This document shows, piece after piece, positions 8,847 through 20,494 of a DNA stretch of 64,000 bases (positions within the stretch are counted from its first letter, which is position 1; the number at the start of each line of letters is the position of its first letter). Where the stretch lies: assembly GCF_007991175.1 (NCBI RefSeq), contig NZ_BJXV01000012.1, forward strand, positions 62,001 through 126,000, read 5' to 3'. The stretch comes from Halovibrio variabilis (GTDB lineage Bacteria; Pseudomonadota; Gammaproteobacteria; Pseudomonadales; Halomonadaceae). The notes beneath the pieces were generated by a model. That model did not search any database. It saw only the letters and a list, made by a program, of their open reading frames with translations, and had not been told where the DNA came from. Position numbers and translations under genes: made by a program.

Positions 8847-9722
8847 TCAGCGCGCTTTGGTTTTCGGTTTACGCATCGCTTGCACGGGCTTGCGCTTGTG
8901 CTTGTCGCGATTCCAGCGATTCTTTTCATCCGGCGTTAAGGCGGGCACTTTGCGTGTTTCCAAGTTGGCCAGAGTGGCTAAGTCATCCACCTCATCCTGG
9001 GAAAGCTCGACCCATTCACCGGCTTTAGCGCGCTTATCGAGGAAGATGTTGCCATAACGGACGCGTTTCAAACGACTCACCGTAAGGCCTTGTGACTCCC
9101 ACAAGCGGCGCACTTCGCGGTTACGACCTTCCAGAATCACCACGTGGAACCAGGTATTAATACCTTCGCCGCCAAACTCTTGTACATCGGCAAAGCGTGC
9201 GGGCCCATCTTCGAGCATCACGCCATCGACCATGGCCAGAATATGCTCACGCTTTACCTCGCCCATTACACGCACCGCGTATTCACGCTCCACCTGGGTA
9301 GAGGGGTGCATCAAGCGGTTGGCCAACTCGCCATCGGTGGTGAACATCAGCAAACCGCTGGTATTGATATCCAAACGGCCAATCGCAATCCAACGCTCAC
9401 CTTTAAGACGCGGCAAGCGATCGAATACCGTGCGGCGGCCCTCAGGGTCTTTGCGGGTGCACAGCTCGCCTTCCGGCTTGTTGTACATGATCACCCGGCG
9501 CGGCACGTCTTCTTCCGGGCGAAGCGACACCGGGCGATCGTCAAAACTGACTTTATCGCGGGCTTCGACGCGGTCGCCTAGTTTGGCGACCTGGCTATTG
9601 ACCTTAACGCGGCCGGCGGAAATCGCGGTTTCCATTTCACGCCGTGAGCCTAGGCCAGCACGGGCCAAGACTTTTTGCAGCTTTTCGCTGGTGGGCGGCG
9701 TGGTTTTATCACTCTGACTCAT
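8847..9722 (-). CDS. rluB: 23S rRNA pseudouridine synthase RluB
   Basis: Isomerises uridine 2605 of 23S rRNA in E. coli. The 291-aa product has an N-terminal S4 RNA-binding domain (about residues 13-60: [16 protein letters not shown]). The RsuA-family catalytic domain follows, with [15 protein letters not shown] carrying the catalytic Asp118, then [13 protein letters not shown] lysine/arginine-rich C-terminal tail follows. It overlaps the 3' end of scpB by 14 bp, forming scpA-scpB-rluB, an order common in gammaproteobacteria. RluB is preferred over other RsuA paralogues because of this context and the basic tail. Confidence 0.93.
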   Translation of the reverse strand: MSQSDKTTPPTSEKLQKVLARAGLGSRREMETAISAGRVKVNSQVAKLGDRVEARDKVSFDDRPVSLRPEEDVPRRVIMYNKPEGELCTRKDPEGRRTVFDRLPRLKGERWIAIGRLDINTSGLLMFTTDGELANRLMHPSTQVEREYAVRVMGEVKREHILAMVDGVMLEDGPARFADVQEFGGEGINTWFHVVILEGRNREVRRLWESQGLTVSRLKRVRYGNIFLDKRAKAGEWVELSQDEVDDLATLANLETRKVPALTPDEKNRWNRDKHKRKPVQAMRKPKTKAR

Positions 9723-10521
9723 GGTCGTCTGACCTCACATCGGTAGTCTGCGTGCGCCCGCGCTCGTCGTCGTCAGCGCGCTGCGCACGTGCCGCAAGCC
9801 TTGCTTCTAAATCGGCAAAGCTCAGCGGCTGGGTTAACGCCGTCTCGGCGTGCGTGTCGGCTGGTTCAGCCGAGCTTATCTGATCTTTCTGGGGAGGCGC
9901 ATCCTGCACCGTTTTGGTCGTTTCGTCCAGTCCTTCAGGCGCCTCTTCAGGGCATTTTTCAGCTGCCTCTTCGGGTAAGTCGTTTCCCTCCCAGTTTACC
10001 AGGGTGTGCATAGGCGGCAGCGCATCGAGGGTTTTCAAGCCAAAGTCGTCTAGAAAACTGCGCGTGGTGGCGTATACCGCTGGGCGCCCGGGCACATCCC
10101 GGTGGCCCACGACGCGAATCCAGCCACGCTCTGCCAAGGTGCGCATAATCGAGCTGCTCACGCTGACCCCGCGCACCTCTTCGATATCGCCACGGGTAAC
10201 CGGCTGGCGATAGGCGATCAGGGCCAGGGTCTCCAGCAGCGCCCGCGAGTAGCGCTGGGGGCGCTCATCCCATAGCCGCGACACCCACTGGGAAAGCCGT
10301 GGGCGAATGCGCAGCTGATAGCCTGACACCGTTTCCAAAAGCTCCAGCGCGCCCTCCGAGTGGCGCTGCTGTAAACGCTCAAGGACACCGCGAAACTCCT
10401 TGCGTGTGGGGCATTCGCCAGCAAGAAACAGCGTTTCCAAACGCTCCAGGGGTAACGGCTCGCCAGCGGCGAGCAGTGCCGCTTCAATAATGTCATCTAG
10501 CCCGGTGGCGGCGTTACTCAT
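9709..10521 (-). CDS. scpB: SMC-ScpAB condensin subunit ScpB
   Basis: Dimeric winged-helix subunit that, with ScpA, completes a prokaryotic SMC condensin for chromosome compaction and segregation. The 270-aa protein has the family core: [44 protein letters not shown] and [23 protein letters not shown] long acidic C-terminal extension (about residues 180-270) is variable in the family. Its ATG overlaps the scpA stop by 4 bp. No smc gene lies in the window. Confidence 0.94.
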   Translation of the reverse strand: MSNAATGLDDIIEAALLAAGEPLPLERLETLFLAGECPTRKEFRGVLERLQQRHSEGALELLETVSGYQLRIRPRLSQWVSRLWDERPQRYSRALLETLALIAYRQPVTRGDIEEVRGVSVSSSIMRTLAERGWIRVVGHRDVPGRPAVYATTRSFLDDFGLKTLDALPPMHTLVNWEGNDLPEEAAEKCPEEAPEGLDETTKTVQDAPPQKDQISSAEPADTHAETALTQPLSFADLEARLAARAQRADDDERGRTQTTDVRSDDHESE

Positions 10522-11468
10522 GGCGTCTCCTCGCCGGTTTCGAAGGCGGATTCGCCAGAGGCAGCGCCTTCGATCTCATCCTCATCAAAAGCGCCCTCCT
10601 CACCGTCAGTAAGCGCGGCGCGCCGTGCACGTAGGTGAATCGGCGACAGGGGCGCATTCTGGACAATTTCAATCATGGCCTCTTTGGCGAGTTCTAAAAT
10701 CGCCATAAAGGTGACCACCACCCCAGCGCGCCCTTCTTCCAAGGTGAACAGCGCTTCAAAAGGGGTATAGCGGTTATAGGCCTCATCATGGCTTAACTGC
10801 TCCATAATCTTGAGCATACGCTCGCGGGTAGATAGTACCTCGCGACTGATCTGGTGGGCCTGCACCAATTCGGCGCGCTTAAGTACATCGGAGAGCGCGC
10901 TGAGCAACTCATCCAATTCCACCTCAGGGTGGATCACCCGGGATTCCAGCGGCGGTAAGCCCGCCTGCACGCTGAACCAGTCGCGCCCCATGCGCGGCAG
11001 CGTATCCAGTGTTTCAGCGGCTTCTTTAAGGCGCTCGTACTCTTGCAGGCGGCGAATTAGCTCGGCGCGGGGATCTTCCTCGTCGTCGCTTGCGGCCTTG
11101 GGTGGGCGGGGCAGCAGCGTGCGCGATTTGATCTCGGCCAGCATGGCAGCCATTAGCAAATACTCACCCGCCAACTCGATCTCCATGGCTTTCATCAGCT
11201 CCACATACTCGATGTACTGATGGGTAATCGTTGCCACGTTGATGGTCAAGATATCCAGATTCTGGCGGCGGATCAGATAGAGCAGCAGATCCAGCGGGCC
11301 TTCGAACGTCTCTAAAAAGACCCGCAGCGCTTCCGGAGGAATATACAAATCCTCCGGCATTTGCGTAATCGGCTCATTAAACAGACGCCCAAGCGAGGCC
11401 ACCACTGGCTCGGTGGCCGCGGTATCAGAGGTTTCTGAATCAACAGTAACGCTTGGCGTCTCGCTCAC
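10518..11468 (-). CDS. scpA: SMC-ScpAB condensin subunit ScpA (kleisin)
   Basis: Kleisin that bridges SMC heads. The 316-aa product has the N-terminal kleisin helix region FEGPLDLLLYLIRRQNLDILTINVATITHQYIEYV, then YLLMAAMLAEIKSRTLLPRP, and a C-terminal winged-helix segment. The tail is acidic and Gly/Glu-rich. The start is GTG at 11468 with AGAGAG about 10 bp upstream, so the start is less certain than the gene. It overlaps scpB by 4 bp. The gene directly upstream is the DUF2442 gene, 29 bp away, in place of the usual housekeeping neighbours. Confidence 0.94.
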   Translation of the reverse strand: MSETPSVTVDSETSDTAATEPVVASLGRLFNEPITQMPEDLYIPPEALRVFLETFEGPLDLLLYLIRRQNLDILTINVATITHQYIEYVELMKAMEIELAGEYLLMAAMLAEIKSRTLLPRPPKAASDDEEDPRAELIRRLQEYERLKEAAETLDTLPRMGRDWFSVQAGLPPLESRVIHPEVELDELLSALSDVLKRAELVQAHQISREVLSTRERMLKIMEQLSHDEAYNRYTPFEALFTLEEGRAGVVVTFMAILELAKEAMIEIVQNAPLSPIHLRARRAALTDGEEGAFDEDEIEGAASGESAFETGEETP

Positions 11469-11497
11469 GCGGGTCGGCTCTCTTGAGGTGTTTGTAA

Positions 11498-11746
11498 TCA
11501 GGCGACAGCCTGACGATGGCGTGTCAAATCGCCTTGCCCGGCCAGAATTCCATCAATAGACACATCTTCATCCAATGCATCCCAATGAATTCCACGGGCA
11601 CTCAGTTCATAGCATGCCAATTGTTGGGGTGATGCTTTAAGAAGCCGCGGGTACCAAGCCAGCGGCACGCCGACCGTCCGCCCATCGCTTAACTCAACCC
11701 AAAAATTATCCTCATCAAACGTAACTCGCTTAGGAGAAGTAGTCAT
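11498..11746 (-). CDS. DUF2442 domain protein (possible antitoxin-like partner)
   Basis: An 82-aa protein with the DUF2442 features: a short beta-rich N-terminus (FWVELSDGRTVGVPLAWYPRL) and the terminal motif GIHWDALDEDVSIDGILAG. It overlaps the 3' end of the DUF4160 gene by 17 bp and has AGGGGG before its ATG, so the two are co-expressed. Such pairs co-occur widely and are suspected toxin-antitoxin modules, with DUF2442 as the presumed antitoxin. That role is inference. No DNA-binding motif is obvious. It sits between radD and scpA. Confidence 0.85.
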   Translation of the reverse strand: MTTSPKRVTFDEDNFWVELSDGRTVGVPLAWYPRLLKASPQQLACYELSARGIHWDALDEDVSIDGILAGQGDLTRHRQAVA

Positions 11747-11972
11747 GCCAGGCCCCCTCTAGAGCATCGCGGTGTTGAAGAATCATTGCCGTAATAGTGC
11801 GTAGCGCTTTGGCATCGAAGCCATCATTTCTCGCCAATTGAACATCAGGTGAGAGCCAAAATTTAGCTTCAGCGCCCGCTTTAAATATATGGATGTGAGC
11901 AGGCTCTAAAGGATTACCTTCATTTGAATAGAAGAAGAACCTAAAACCCTGCAAGCGTAGCACCGTCGGCAT
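11730..11972 (-). CDS. DUF4160 domain protein (possible toxin-like partner)
   Basis: An 80-aa protein with the DUF4160 signature: MPTVLRLQGFRFFFYSNEG, then PLEPAHIHIFKAGAEAKFWL with two His residues, and a C-terminal helix. Its start is at 11972, where CAGGAG lies 8 bp upstream; the longer frame to 12035 has no support. First gene of a two-gene unit with DUF2442, which overlaps it by 17 bp. The His-x-His element is reminiscent of a catalytic or metal site, but no activity can be assigned from sequence. It lies 66 bp downstream of radD on the same strand. Confidence 0.85.
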   Translation of the reverse strand: MPTVLRLQGFRFFFYSNEGNPLEPAHIHIFKAGAEAKFWLSPDVQLARNDGFDAKALRTITAMILQHRDALEGAWHDYFS

Positions 11973-12038
11973 CGTGCGCTCCTGCAGTTTACAACCTAAA
12001 TGCTGAATAATAGATGGTTTATCGACACAAGGCACATG

Positions 12039-13829
12039 CTACCCCGCCTCCGCGGCTTTGCGGTAGCGTCCGGCATAGTCAAACAGCTTGTCGCGGATTT
12101 GGAAATGGCGCCCCACTTTGCGCCCCACGACAAAATCAGGATGGCGCAAGCGGCGTTGCTCGGCGACGACCTCTTCAGCGCTTAGCGGCTGCCATTTACC
12201 CCCTGGGGCACGCAGGTGATAGCGCAAAAAAGCAGCATAGAAGGCGCGCCGCTGGGCGGAGGTTTCCAGCGCAAACCATTCAGAAAGATGACTGCCATCC
12301 TCGTCGTGGTAAGTTACTTTTAAACGCGGCAAGCCACGGCCGTTGGTAGTGGCTTCCAGCTGCATGCCGCTTACCCGCAATACCTTGGCGTCTTTCAGTT
12401 TTAGGGCATCCTTGAGCTTATCATCCGCGTCCACCAGCAGTTTTTCACAGCCATGGCAGCGGCGGGCGGCGATATCATTCTCGGCGCCACACTCATCGCA
12501 GACTTTAAAACGAAACCGAAATTCACACTGGCGACGCTTGCCTTCATCATCTTCAATTAACCCCTGGCAGCGGCGGCCAAAGTGCTCAATCACTAGCTCG
12601 CCATCGCGCTTACCCCAGTAAAGATTGGCATGACCGCAAGCCGGGCATTCAACCTGAACCGGCTCGCTGTCGCTATCCGGCTTTGGTTCGCCCACTTCCG
12701 GGGCGAAAATATCCCAGGGGTTACCGGCGTAATCCAAAATCAGGCAGTCGCTTTTACCCGGCGATAGGCGCAGCCCTCTACCCACCATTTGCTGATAAAG
12801 ACTTACCGACTCAGTAGGCCGCAAAATGGCGATCAAATCCACGTGGGGCGCATCGAAACCGGTGGTCAGCACCGCGACGTTCACCAGGTATTTAATATCG
12901 CGCGACTTAAAGGCCTTGATGAGCCTCGTGCGCTCTTGGGAAGGCGTCGCACCGGTAATTAACGCAGTCTCTGCGTTGGGCAAGTAACCCACAATCTCTT
13001 CGGCGTGGGCCACGGTGGCGGCAAAGATCATCACGCCCTGGCGCGGTTCAGCGCGCGCCACGATTTGCTCGATAATACCCGGCGTCGCACGGCTGCCCGC
13101 CACCACGCGATTAAGCGCCTCCTCCTGAAACAGGCCGCTGGATGACGGTCTCAGTGCAGAAAAATCGTAGCCTTCAATGGTCATATCCAAGCGCTTGGGC
13201 TCGGCGAGATAGCCCTGCTTGACCATCAGGCGCAGCGGCTGCTCAAACACGCAGTCGCGAAAAAAACTCGTGTCGCTGCCCCGCACCATACCGTGATGGT
13301 GGCGATAGTAGATAAAGCCTTGCCCCAAGCGGTAAGGCGTCGCCGTTAAGCCGAGTATTTTCAGCTGCGGATTTTGCAAGCGCAGATGCTCGATCACCTG
13401 GCGGTAGCTGGCGTCCTCATCAAGCGATACGCGGTGGCACTCATCGATAATCAGCAGCGTAAAGTTAGCGTCGTTAAAACTCGCCAGGTTACGCACCACC
13501 GACTGCACCGAGCCAAACACCACTTGACGGTTGGCCTCTTTGCGCTTTAAACCGGCGCTAAAAATATCCGCCTCAAGCCCATAGGCCTGGTACTTGGCAT
13601 GGTTCTGCTCGACCAGTTCCCGCACGTGGGCCAGCACCAGCACGCGCCCTTTCGCCAAACGCGCCAGCTCGGCAATCACCAGCGATTTGCCACTGCCGGT
13701 AGGCAACACCACCAAGGCCGGGTCGCTGGAAGCGCGAAAGTGCCCCACTACGCGCTTGACCGCTTCCTGCTGATAGGGGCGCAGCTGTGGCGTTAGCGGG
13801 GACGCTTGTGAGACGTTAGGTGTCGGCAA
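12039..13829 (-). CDS. radD: RadD-type DEAD/DEAH-box ATPase in DNA repair
   Basis: Superfamily 2 helicase-like ATPase that in E. coli (YejH) helps process recombination intermediates. The 596-aa product aligns from memory with RadD along its length. It has LRPYQQEAV, Walker A LPTGSGKS (residues 42-49), DECH (129-132), [10 protein letters not shown], and motif [16 protein letters not shown]. Then come RadD-specific cysteine clusters, [12 protein letters not shown]...RRCQG and CDECGAEND...CHGC, likely zinc-binding. The C-terminus HPDFVVGRK is also conserved. The annotated start is a TTG without a clear ribosome site, so the N-terminus is uncertain by some residues. Confidence 0.93.
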   Translation of the reverse strand: MPTPNVSQASPLTPQLRPYQQEAVKRVVGHFRASSDPALVVLPTGSGKSLVIAELARLAKGRVLVLAHVRELVEQNHAKYQAYGLEADIFSAGLKRKEANRQVVFGSVQSVVRNLASFNDANFTLLIIDECHRVSLDEDASYRQVIEHLRLQNPQLKILGLTATPYRLGQGFIYYRHHHGMVRGSDTSFFRDCVFEQPLRLMVKQGYLAEPKRLDMTIEGYDFSALRPSSSGLFQEEALNRVVAGSRATPGIIEQIVARAEPRQGVMIFAATVAHAEEIVGYLPNAETALITGATPSQERTRLIKAFKSRDIKYLVNVAVLTTGFDAPHVDLIAILRPTESVSLYQQMVGRGLRLSPGKSDCLILDYAGNPWDIFAPEVGEPKPDSDSEPVQVECPACGHANLYWGKRDGELVIEHFGRRCQGLIEDDEGKRRQCEFRFRFKVCDECGAENDIAARRCHGCEKLLVDADDKLKDALKLKDAKVLRVSGMQLEATTNGRGLPRLKVTYHDEDGSHLSEWFALETSAQRRAFYAAFLRYHLRAPGGKWQPLSAEEVVAEQRRLRHPDFVVGRKVGRHFQIRDKLFDYAGRYRKAAEAG

Positions 13830-13967
13830 ATCAAATAGCCTGCTATTGAACTATTGCGACTTTCGTCGCATCTTAATAGTGAAGATTTCAAATCCACGTT
13901 TAATTTCCCGCGTCGTTCTCTCGACGCTCTCTCGACGTTCTGCGGGAATTTAATAAAGAGGTTCGCC

Positions 13968-14210
13968 ATGACAACTAATCATTTCAGCCCTGAATGCCCA
14001 GACTGTGGCAGCCGACTCAAACGCCTGCCGGCCACTCGGCGTGATACCGCTCATGTGCACTGCATGGATTGTGGACACGACTTTGGCCGCTTAGAGTACC
14101 TCGTCGAGCGCTACCGCTTAGAGCTTGAAACGCTGGAGGCCAAGCTAGGTCTGCCGCCCGAGGGAGCGGAGGAAACACAGGCTAGCGCTCCCCAGCAGCG
14201 CTCTTCATAA
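13968..14210 (+). CDS. Small zinc-ribbon protein of unknown function
   Basis: An 80-aa protein with two CxxC knuckles, CPDC and CMDC, about 24 residues apart. This is a zinc-ribbon pattern with basic residues between them (RLKRLPATRR). An amphipathic, charged helix (LEYLVERYRLELETLEAKLGL) and a polar tail follow. I chose ATG 13968 because AAAGAGG precedes it; the frame extends 38 codons upstream without support. It is divergent from radD and convergent with purL. It could bind nucleic acid or a protein partner. I do not recognise a named family. Confidence 0.75.
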   Translation: MTTNHFSPECPDCGSRLKRLPATRRDTAHVHCMDCGHDFGRLEYLVERYRLELETLEAKLGLPPEGAEETQASAPQQRSS

Positions 14211-14212
14211 CG

Positions 14213-14240
14213 GTTAACGGCGACAAAACCCGCCGTTAAC
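14213..14240. terminator. Hairpin between the zinc-ribbon gene and purL
   Basis: Perfect 10-bp inverted repeat GTTAACGGCG (14213-14222) / CGCCGTTAAC (14231-14240), directly after the zinc-ribbon stop and before the purL stop. There is no T-run on the plus strand. Confidence 0.45.
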
Positions 14241-14282
14241 GTGGACGCTATACCCATCGCGTTGTTTAGAGCGCGACAGGGA

Positions 14283-17200
14283 TCAGTTGAGCCAAGCCCG
14301 AGCGTTGCGGAATAGCCGCAGCCAAGCGCCATCGTCAGTCCACTCCGCCGGGCGCCAGGAGTTGGTGACCGCCCGCGCCACCCGTTCGGGGTGCGGCATC
14401 ATAATGGTCACCCGGCCGTCCGGCGTGGTCAGGCCGGTAATGCCCGCTGGCGACCCGTTGGGATTGGCCGGGTAACGGGTGGTGGCCTGCCCGTAGTTGT
14501 CGATATAGCGCATCGCAATCTGGCTGCTCGACTGCATGCTACGCAGGTGGGCGCTGTCGCGGAATGTCGCCTGCCCTTCGCCATGGGCAACGGCAATAGG
14601 CAGTTTTGAGCCTTCCATACCGGCAAGCAGAATTGACGGGCTTTTCTCGACTCGCACCATGGAAACACGGGCCTCAAACTGCTCGGATTCATTGCGCACG
14701 AACGTCGGCCAGTTTTCGGCCCCCGGAATGAGGGTCTTCAGCTGCGACAGCATCTGGCAGCCGTTACACACGCCCAGCGAAAAACTATCGTCGCGGGCAA
14801 AGAACGCTGCAAACTGCTCTCGAGCGCGCTCGTTAAACAGTACCGATTTGGCCCAGCCGCCGCCTGCGCCGAGCACGTCGCCGTAGGAGAAACCACCGCA
14901 GGCGACAAGCCCTTTGAACGCTTCCAGCGACACGCGCCCCTCAAGAATGTCGCTCATGTGGACATCAACGGCATCGAAACCGGCTTTATCAAACGCCCAG
15001 GCCATCTCTACCTGACCGTTAACACCCTGCTCGCGCAGCACGGCCATGGCAGGTTTGGCGGTATTCACAAACGGGGCGCTGATATCCTCGTTGATATCAA
15101 ACGTTGGCGTGGCGGATAGACCCGGATCACGGCTATCGAGCAGATTGTCGAATTCGTTTTTGGCACATTCAGGGTTATCGCGCAGCGCCTGCATGCGATA
15201 GCTGGTTTCCGCCCAGGTGCGCTGGGTGAGCTGGCGCGTGGTTTCCAGCAGCGGCTCTTCAAACAGCGTGACGCGCACTTGATCGTCGTAACGCGGGCGG
15301 GCAATCACGCCGCAGGTTTCGATACCGGCAACGGCAAACTGCGCCAGCACCTCTTCAGTATGCTGGCGATCAACCTGAATCACTGCGCCCAACTCTTCTG
15401 AGAACAGCGCGTGTAGCGCCTCCACCGGCTCGTCGATCATCCAGTCGAGCTTGATTTCAAGCCCGGCATGAGCAGCAAAGGCCATTTCTAGAAGCGTCAC
15501 CAGTAGGCCACCGTCGCTGCGATCGTGATACGCCAGCAGCTTGCCGTCACGGTTGAGGCCCTGAATGACCTCAAAAAACGCCTTGATATCTTCCGGGTCG
15601 TCTACGTCGGGGCAATCATTGCCGACTTGCCCGTACACCTGCGCCAAGGCGGAACCTCCCAAGCGATTTTGGCCGCCCCCCAGGTCAATCAGAATCAGAT
15701 CCGACTCGTCTTGCTCCAGATTGATCTGCGGCGTTAGCGTCGCCAAGGCATCGGTCACCGGGGCAAAGCCGGTCACCACCAGCGACAGCGGCGAGGTGAC
15801 ACTCTTCTCTTCAGGCTCGCCCTGTTCGTTCTCATCAATCCAGGCAGTACGCATCGACATTGAGTCTTTGCCCACCGGAATCGCGATACCCAACGCCGGG
15901 CACATTTCCATGCCCACCGCATAAACGGCGTCATACAGCGCCTGATTTTCACCCGGGTGGTCAGCCGCGCTCATCCAGTTGGCCGAGAGCTTGATATCGC
16001 CCAGCTTGGCAATCGGCGCCGCCGCCAAATTGGTAATCGCTTCGGCGACCGCCAGGCGAGCGCTGGCCGCGGGGTTAATCAACGCCACCGGCGGCCGTTC
16101 GCCCATTGCCATGGCTTCCCCCACATGGCTATCAAAGCTTGCCGTGGTGACCGCCACATCCGCCACCGGCACCTGCCAGGGGCCAACCATTTGGTCGCGG
16201 GCCACAAGACCGGTAATCGAGCGGTCGCCAATGGTGATTAAGAAACTCTTGGAGGCCACCGTAGGCAGACGCAGTACTCGGTCCAGCGCTTCGCGCAGGT
16301 CGAGATTATCCAGCATCACGCCCGAAAGCGCAGGCTGGTGGCGCTCGAATTCGCGCTGCATCTTGGGCGCTTTGCCAAACAGTACGCTCATCGGCAAATC
16401 GACTGGCTGGCTATCAAAATGCCCGTCGCGGACTTCAAGGTGGTGCGCTTCCAAGGCTTCGCCGACTACCGCGTAGGGGCAGCGTTCGCGCTTGCACAGC
16501 GCGTCAAAGGTGGCCAAATCGTCTGGCGCGACCGCTAGCACGTAGCGCTCTTGCGCTTCATTACACCAGATTTCCAGCGGGCTCATGCCCGGCTCGGCGT
16601 TGGGCACCGCACGTAGGTCAAAGCGACCGCCGCGGTTGCCGTCTTTGACCAGCTCCGGCAGCGCATTGGAAAGCCCCCCGGCGCCGACATCGTGAATAAA
16701 CCGAATCGGGTTGTGATCGCCCAGCGCCCAGCAGCGATCAATAACTTCCTGGGCGCGACGTTCGATTTCAGGGTTTTCACGCTGTACCGAGGCAAAATCC
16801 AGATCGGCGCTGGAGGTGCCCGACGCCATGCTGGACGCCGCGCCGCCGCCCAGGCCAATCAGCATCGCCGGGCCGCCCATCACGATCAGCTTGCCGCCAA
16901 CCGGGATATCGCCCTTCTGAACGTGGTGGGCACGAATATTGCCATAACCACCGGCGAGCATAATGGGCTTGTGAAAGCCGCGCCGCTCGACCCCGCCGTC
17001 GTTAAGCGAGTCCTGCTCATAGGTGCGAAAATAACCGGTCAGGTTGGGCCGCCCAAACTCATTGTTGAACGCCGCGCCGCCAATCGGGCCGTCGAGCATA
17101 ATGTTAAGTGCCGACTGCATGCGCTCGGGCTTGCCGTAGTCAGAGGTTTCCCAGGGCTGCACAAACTCAGGAATACGCAAATTGGAGACGGTAAAGCCCG

Positions 17201-18233
17201 ACAACCCGGCTTTGGGCTTACCGCCGATGCCGGTGGCGCCCTCATCGCGAATTTCCCCACCCGAGCCGGTTGCAGCGCCTGGGAAAGGGGCAATCGCTGT
17301 CGGGTGGTTATGGGTTTCCACCTTCATCAGGATATGCACAGGTTCCTGATGAGTAGCGTAGAGGGCACGCTCGCCATCAGCGCCGGTTAGCGGTGCCGAG
17401 AAAAAGCGCCCCGCCTGACTGCCCTTAATCACCGCGGCGTTGTCGCTATAGGCGGAAAGCACATTATCCGGCGAGGTAGCGAAGGTGTTCTTGATCATCT
17501 TAAACAGCGAGTGGCTCTGTGGCTCGCCGTCGATCACCCAGTCCGCGTTGAAAATTTTGTGACGGCAGTGCTCAGAGTTGGCCTGGGCAAACATCATCAG
17601 CTCAACATCGCTGGGGTTGCGCCCCAACTCATTGAAGGCATCGACAAGGTAATCGATTTCGTCGTCTGCCAGCGCCAACCCCAGCGTTTGGTTGGCCTCT
17701 GCCAGTGCGTCTCGGCCGCCGCCCAAGATATCCACACTGCCCAAAGGGGCCGGATCATGCTGGGCAAACAGCTTGGCGGCATCCGAGGCATCGGCCAGCA
17801 CGGTTTCGGTCATACGGTCGTGCAGCATTGCCGTCAGCGCGCTCAAACTCTCTTCATCCGGCATGGCGGTAAAGCTCACCCGGTAGTCGATGCCACGCTC
17901 GATGCGGCTAATCTGACTCAAACCACAGTTATGCGCGATATCGGTGGCTTTTGATGACCAAGGCGACTGGGTGCCTAAACGCGGCACCACCAAAAAGCGC
18001 TGCGCGCGCTCAGGAACGTCTACGCTCGCGTAGGTGCCATCATCAAGTAACTGCGCTAAACGCTCTTGGGAGGCGTCATCTAAAGCTGCTTGACCTTTTT
18101 GGGTATGACTATCAATGAAATGAACATAGTGGGCAGACAGCGCCTCCACCTCGGGAACACGTTCACGCAGCACCGTCAAAAGCCGAGCATGACGGAAGGC
18201 AGAAAGGGCGGGCGCGCCTCGCAGTTCAAGCAT
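14283..18233 (-). CDS. purL: Phosphoribosylformylglycinamidine synthase, large single-chain type
   Basis: Converts FGAR, glutamine and ATP to FGAM in purine synthesis. The 1316-aa product is the fused gammaproteobacterial form. An N-terminal PurS-like region (about 1-150) is followed by two AIRS-like halves with motifs [23 protein letters not shown] (printed elsewhere as HNHPTAIAP) and GVALINPAA-like segments. The C-terminal class I glutaminase has the nucleophile Cys in [10 protein letters not shown] and the terminal HPER. It is divergent from mltF, as in E. coli. A single intact frame with no break. Confidence 0.97.
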   Translation of the reverse strand: MLELRGAPALSAFRHARLLTVLRERVPEVEALSAHYVHFIDSHTQKGQAALDDASQERLAQLLDDGTYASVDVPERAQRFLVVPRLGTQSPWSSKATDIAHNCGLSQISRIERGIDYRVSFTAMPDEESLSALTAMLHDRMTETVLADASDAAKLFAQHDPAPLGSVDILGGGRDALAEANQTLGLALADDEIDYLVDAFNELGRNPSDVELMMFAQANSEHCRHKIFNADWVIDGEPQSHSLFKMIKNTFATSPDNVLSAYSDNAAVIKGSQAGRFFSAPLTGADGERALYATHQEPVHILMKVETHNHPTAIAPFPGAATGSGGEIRDEGATGIGGKPKAGLSGFTVSNLRIPEFVQPWETSDYGKPERMQSALNIMLDGPIGGAAFNNEFGRPNLTGYFRTYEQDSLNDGGVERRGFHKPIMLAGGYGNIRAHHVQKGDIPVGGKLIVMGGPAMLIGLGGGAASSMASGTSSADLDFASVQRENPEIERRAQEVIDRCWALGDHNPIRFIHDVGAGGLSNALPELVKDGNRGGRFDLRAVPNAEPGMSPLEIWCNEAQERYVLAVAPDDLATFDALCKRERCPYAVVGEALEAHHLEVRDGHFDSQPVDLPMSVLFGKAPKMQREFERHQPALSGVMLDNLDLREALDRVLRLPTVASKSFLITIGDRSITGLVARDQMVGPWQVPVADVAVTTASFDSHVGEAMAMGERPPVALINPAASARLAVAEAITNLAAAPIAKLGDIKLSANWMSAADHPGENQALYDAVYAVGMEMCPALGIAIPVGKDSMSMRTAWIDENEQGEPEEKSVTSPLSLVVTGFAPVTDALATLTPQINLEQDESDLILIDLGGGQNRLGGSALAQVYGQVGNDCPDVDDPEDIKAFFEVIQGLNRDGKLLAYHDRSDGGLLVTLLEMAFAAHAGLEIKLDWMIDEPVEALHALFSEELGAVIQVDRQHTEEVLAQFAVAGIETCGVIARPRYDDQVRVTLFEEPLLETTRQLTQRTWAETSYRMQALRDNPECAKNEFDNLLDSRDPGLSATPTFDINEDISAPFVNTAKPAMAVLREQGVNGQVEMAWAFDKAGFDAVDVHMSDILEGRVSLEAFKGLVACGGFSYGDVLGAGGGWAKSVLFNERAREQFAAFFARDDSFSLGVCNGCQMLSQLKTLIPGAENWPTFVRNESEQFEARVSMVRVEKSPSILLAGMEGSKLPIAVAHGEGQATFRDSAHLRSMQSSSQIAMRYIDNYGQATTRYPANPNGSPAGITGLTTPDGRVTIMMPHPERVARAVTNSWRPAEWTDDGAWLRLFRNARAWLN

Positions 18234-18416
18234 ATCCTGAAGCCTCTAGAGCAGGGAATTCGAGCAGGGAAATCACCAGGCCGCCGGGCGGCCGTGCTTT
18301 TAAGTTACCGATTAGCCCCTATGATACGGGAAAGCGGCGGCCACACGAAATCAACAAGGTGACAGGACGACCCCGGCTGGGTATTGTGGCAGTCTGTTTC
18401 ATGCCGACAAGACGCA

Positions 18417-19880
18417 ATGCTGACGTTGATTTGCCGACATTTCGTACGCCGCGCCAGCGCTTATTACGCGCTGATCGCGATAACATTACTGGTCATGGTA
18501 CCGACCCTTTCCCTTGTCCCCCCTGGCGAGCACCTAGCGCGTATCAGCGCAAAAGACTTTATTACCGTTCACACCCGCAACACCCCCACGACCTATTACG
18601 AAGGTCGCCACGGCCCTACCGGTTTTGAGTACGAGCTAATGCACCGCTTCGCCGATTACCTGGGGGTGAGCCTTAATCTTGATGCTAGCCATCATCCTGA
18701 GAGCGTGCTGCCGGCCGTGCGCGAAAACGGCGATATCGGCGCGGCGGCGCTACCGCTGCTACCCGGCACGCCGGGAATCCACTACACCCGGCCGATTATT
18801 CAAATGCAGCCGCTGGTGGTATACCGGCGTGGACTAAATGGCATTCAGGCAGCCGGCGACCTGGTCGGTCTGGAGCTTGCCACGCTCAGCGAAGCCGGCA
18901 CCGGCGAAGCGCTACGCGATTTACAGCGCCAGTATCCCGAGCTTAGTTGGAAAGAATCCCATGAGCTGGAAGTCGCCGAACTGCTCTCACGCGTTGAGGA
19001 CGGCACGCTGGACGCCGCGGTCATTTTTGAACATCAGTTTCGCTTAAACCGGCTGTTTTTCCCTAACGTTGAGCGCGGCTTTACGCTAGGCGACCCGCTT
19101 TCGATGGCGTGGGCGCTACCCAGCGGGCGCGGGTTGGGGTTATTGGAAGCCGCCAACCGCTTTCTGCGGGACTTACACGAGAGCGGCACGCTGGACCGGC
19201 TGGTCAGCCGCTACTTTGGCCATGACGACTACTTAGAGTATGTGGGCACCCGCACCTTTCTTGAGCACCTTGATGAACGCTTGCACCGCTACACCGACCT
19301 GTTTAAACAGTCTGCTAAAGAAACCGGCTTTGATTGGCAATTGCTCGCCGCGGTGGGCTACCAGGAGTCTCATTGGGACCCGGAGGCTGTCTCGCCAACC
19401 GGGGTACGCGGATTGATGATGCTAACCAACCCGACGGCCAGTGAAATGGGCATTAGCAACCGCCGGGACGCCGCCCAGAGCATCGACGGCGGCGCTCGCT
19501 ACCTACGCAGTATTAAAGACCGTTTACCGGACAGCATTACCGGGGATGACCGCCTTTATATGGCCATGGCATCCTATAACGTGGGGCTAGGCCATCTGTA
19601 CGATGCGCGCAAGATCGCTGAAATGCGCGGCGGCGACCCAGACAGCTGGGCCGATGTCCGCGTCGCGTTGCCGCTCCTGCAACAGCGTGAATGGCACAGC
19701 CAAACGCGCCACGGCTATGCGCGTGGCGGCGAGCCGGTGATATACGTGCGTAACATTCGTCGTTACTACGAAATGATTCAATACGTGGAGCGCAGCCGTC
19801 AGCAGTTCTTTCAGCTAGAACAAACGCCGGTCAACGAGGATCCGTTGCTATTGTTCGACCTGGTGCCGCCGCTGAATTAA
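18417..19880 (+). CDS. mltF: Membrane-bound lytic transglycosylase F
   Basis: Cleaves peptidoglycan glycan strands to give 1,6-anhydromuropeptides. The 487-aa protein has an N-terminal membrane or signal segment (about residues 15-35) and a periplasmic amino-acid-binding-like domain (about 45-270, with [14 protein letters not shown]). The C-terminal SLT domain carries catalytic Glu317 in [22 protein letters not shown], and [10 protein letters not shown] chose ATG 18417. The frame begins at a TTG 33 bp upstream, which would add 11 unlikely residues. It is divergent from purL; tadA converges on it, the E. coli arrangement. Confidence 0.94.
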   Translation: MLTLICRHFVRRASAYYALIAITLLVMVPTLSLVPPGEHLARISAKDFITVHTRNTPTTYYEGRHGPTGFEYELMHRFADYLGVSLNLDASHHPESVLPAVRENGDIGAAALPLLPGTPGIHYTRPIIQMQPLVVYRRGLNGIQAAGDLVGLELATLSEAGTGEALRDLQRQYPELSWKESHELEVAELLSRVEDGTLDAAVIFEHQFRLNRLFFPNVERGFTLGDPLSMAWALPSGRGLGLLEAANRFLRDLHESGTLDRLVSRYFGHDDYLEYVGTRTFLEHLDERLHRYTDLFKQSAKETGFDWQLLAAVGYQESHWDPEAVSPTGVRGLMMLTNPTASEMGISNRRDAAQSIDGGARYLRSIKDRLPDSITGDDRLYMAMASYNVGLGHLYDARKIAEMRGGDPDSWADVRVALPLLQQREWHSQTRHGYARGGEPVIYVRNIRRYYEMIQYVERSRQQFFQLEQTPVNEDPLLLFDLVPPLN

Positions 19881-19902
19881 CCTCACGCTCATCTGCCAAG
19901 GC

Positions 19903-20463
<561 letters not shown>

Positions 20464-20494
20464 CTACAGATAGACAGCACCAAGGATACCGATA

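Noticed and set aside
16692-17390. 232-aa plus-strand frame opposite purL
   Set aside because: Antisense open frame caused by GC-rich codon bias in purL; composition (repeated Ala-Asn-Arg) is unlike a real protein.
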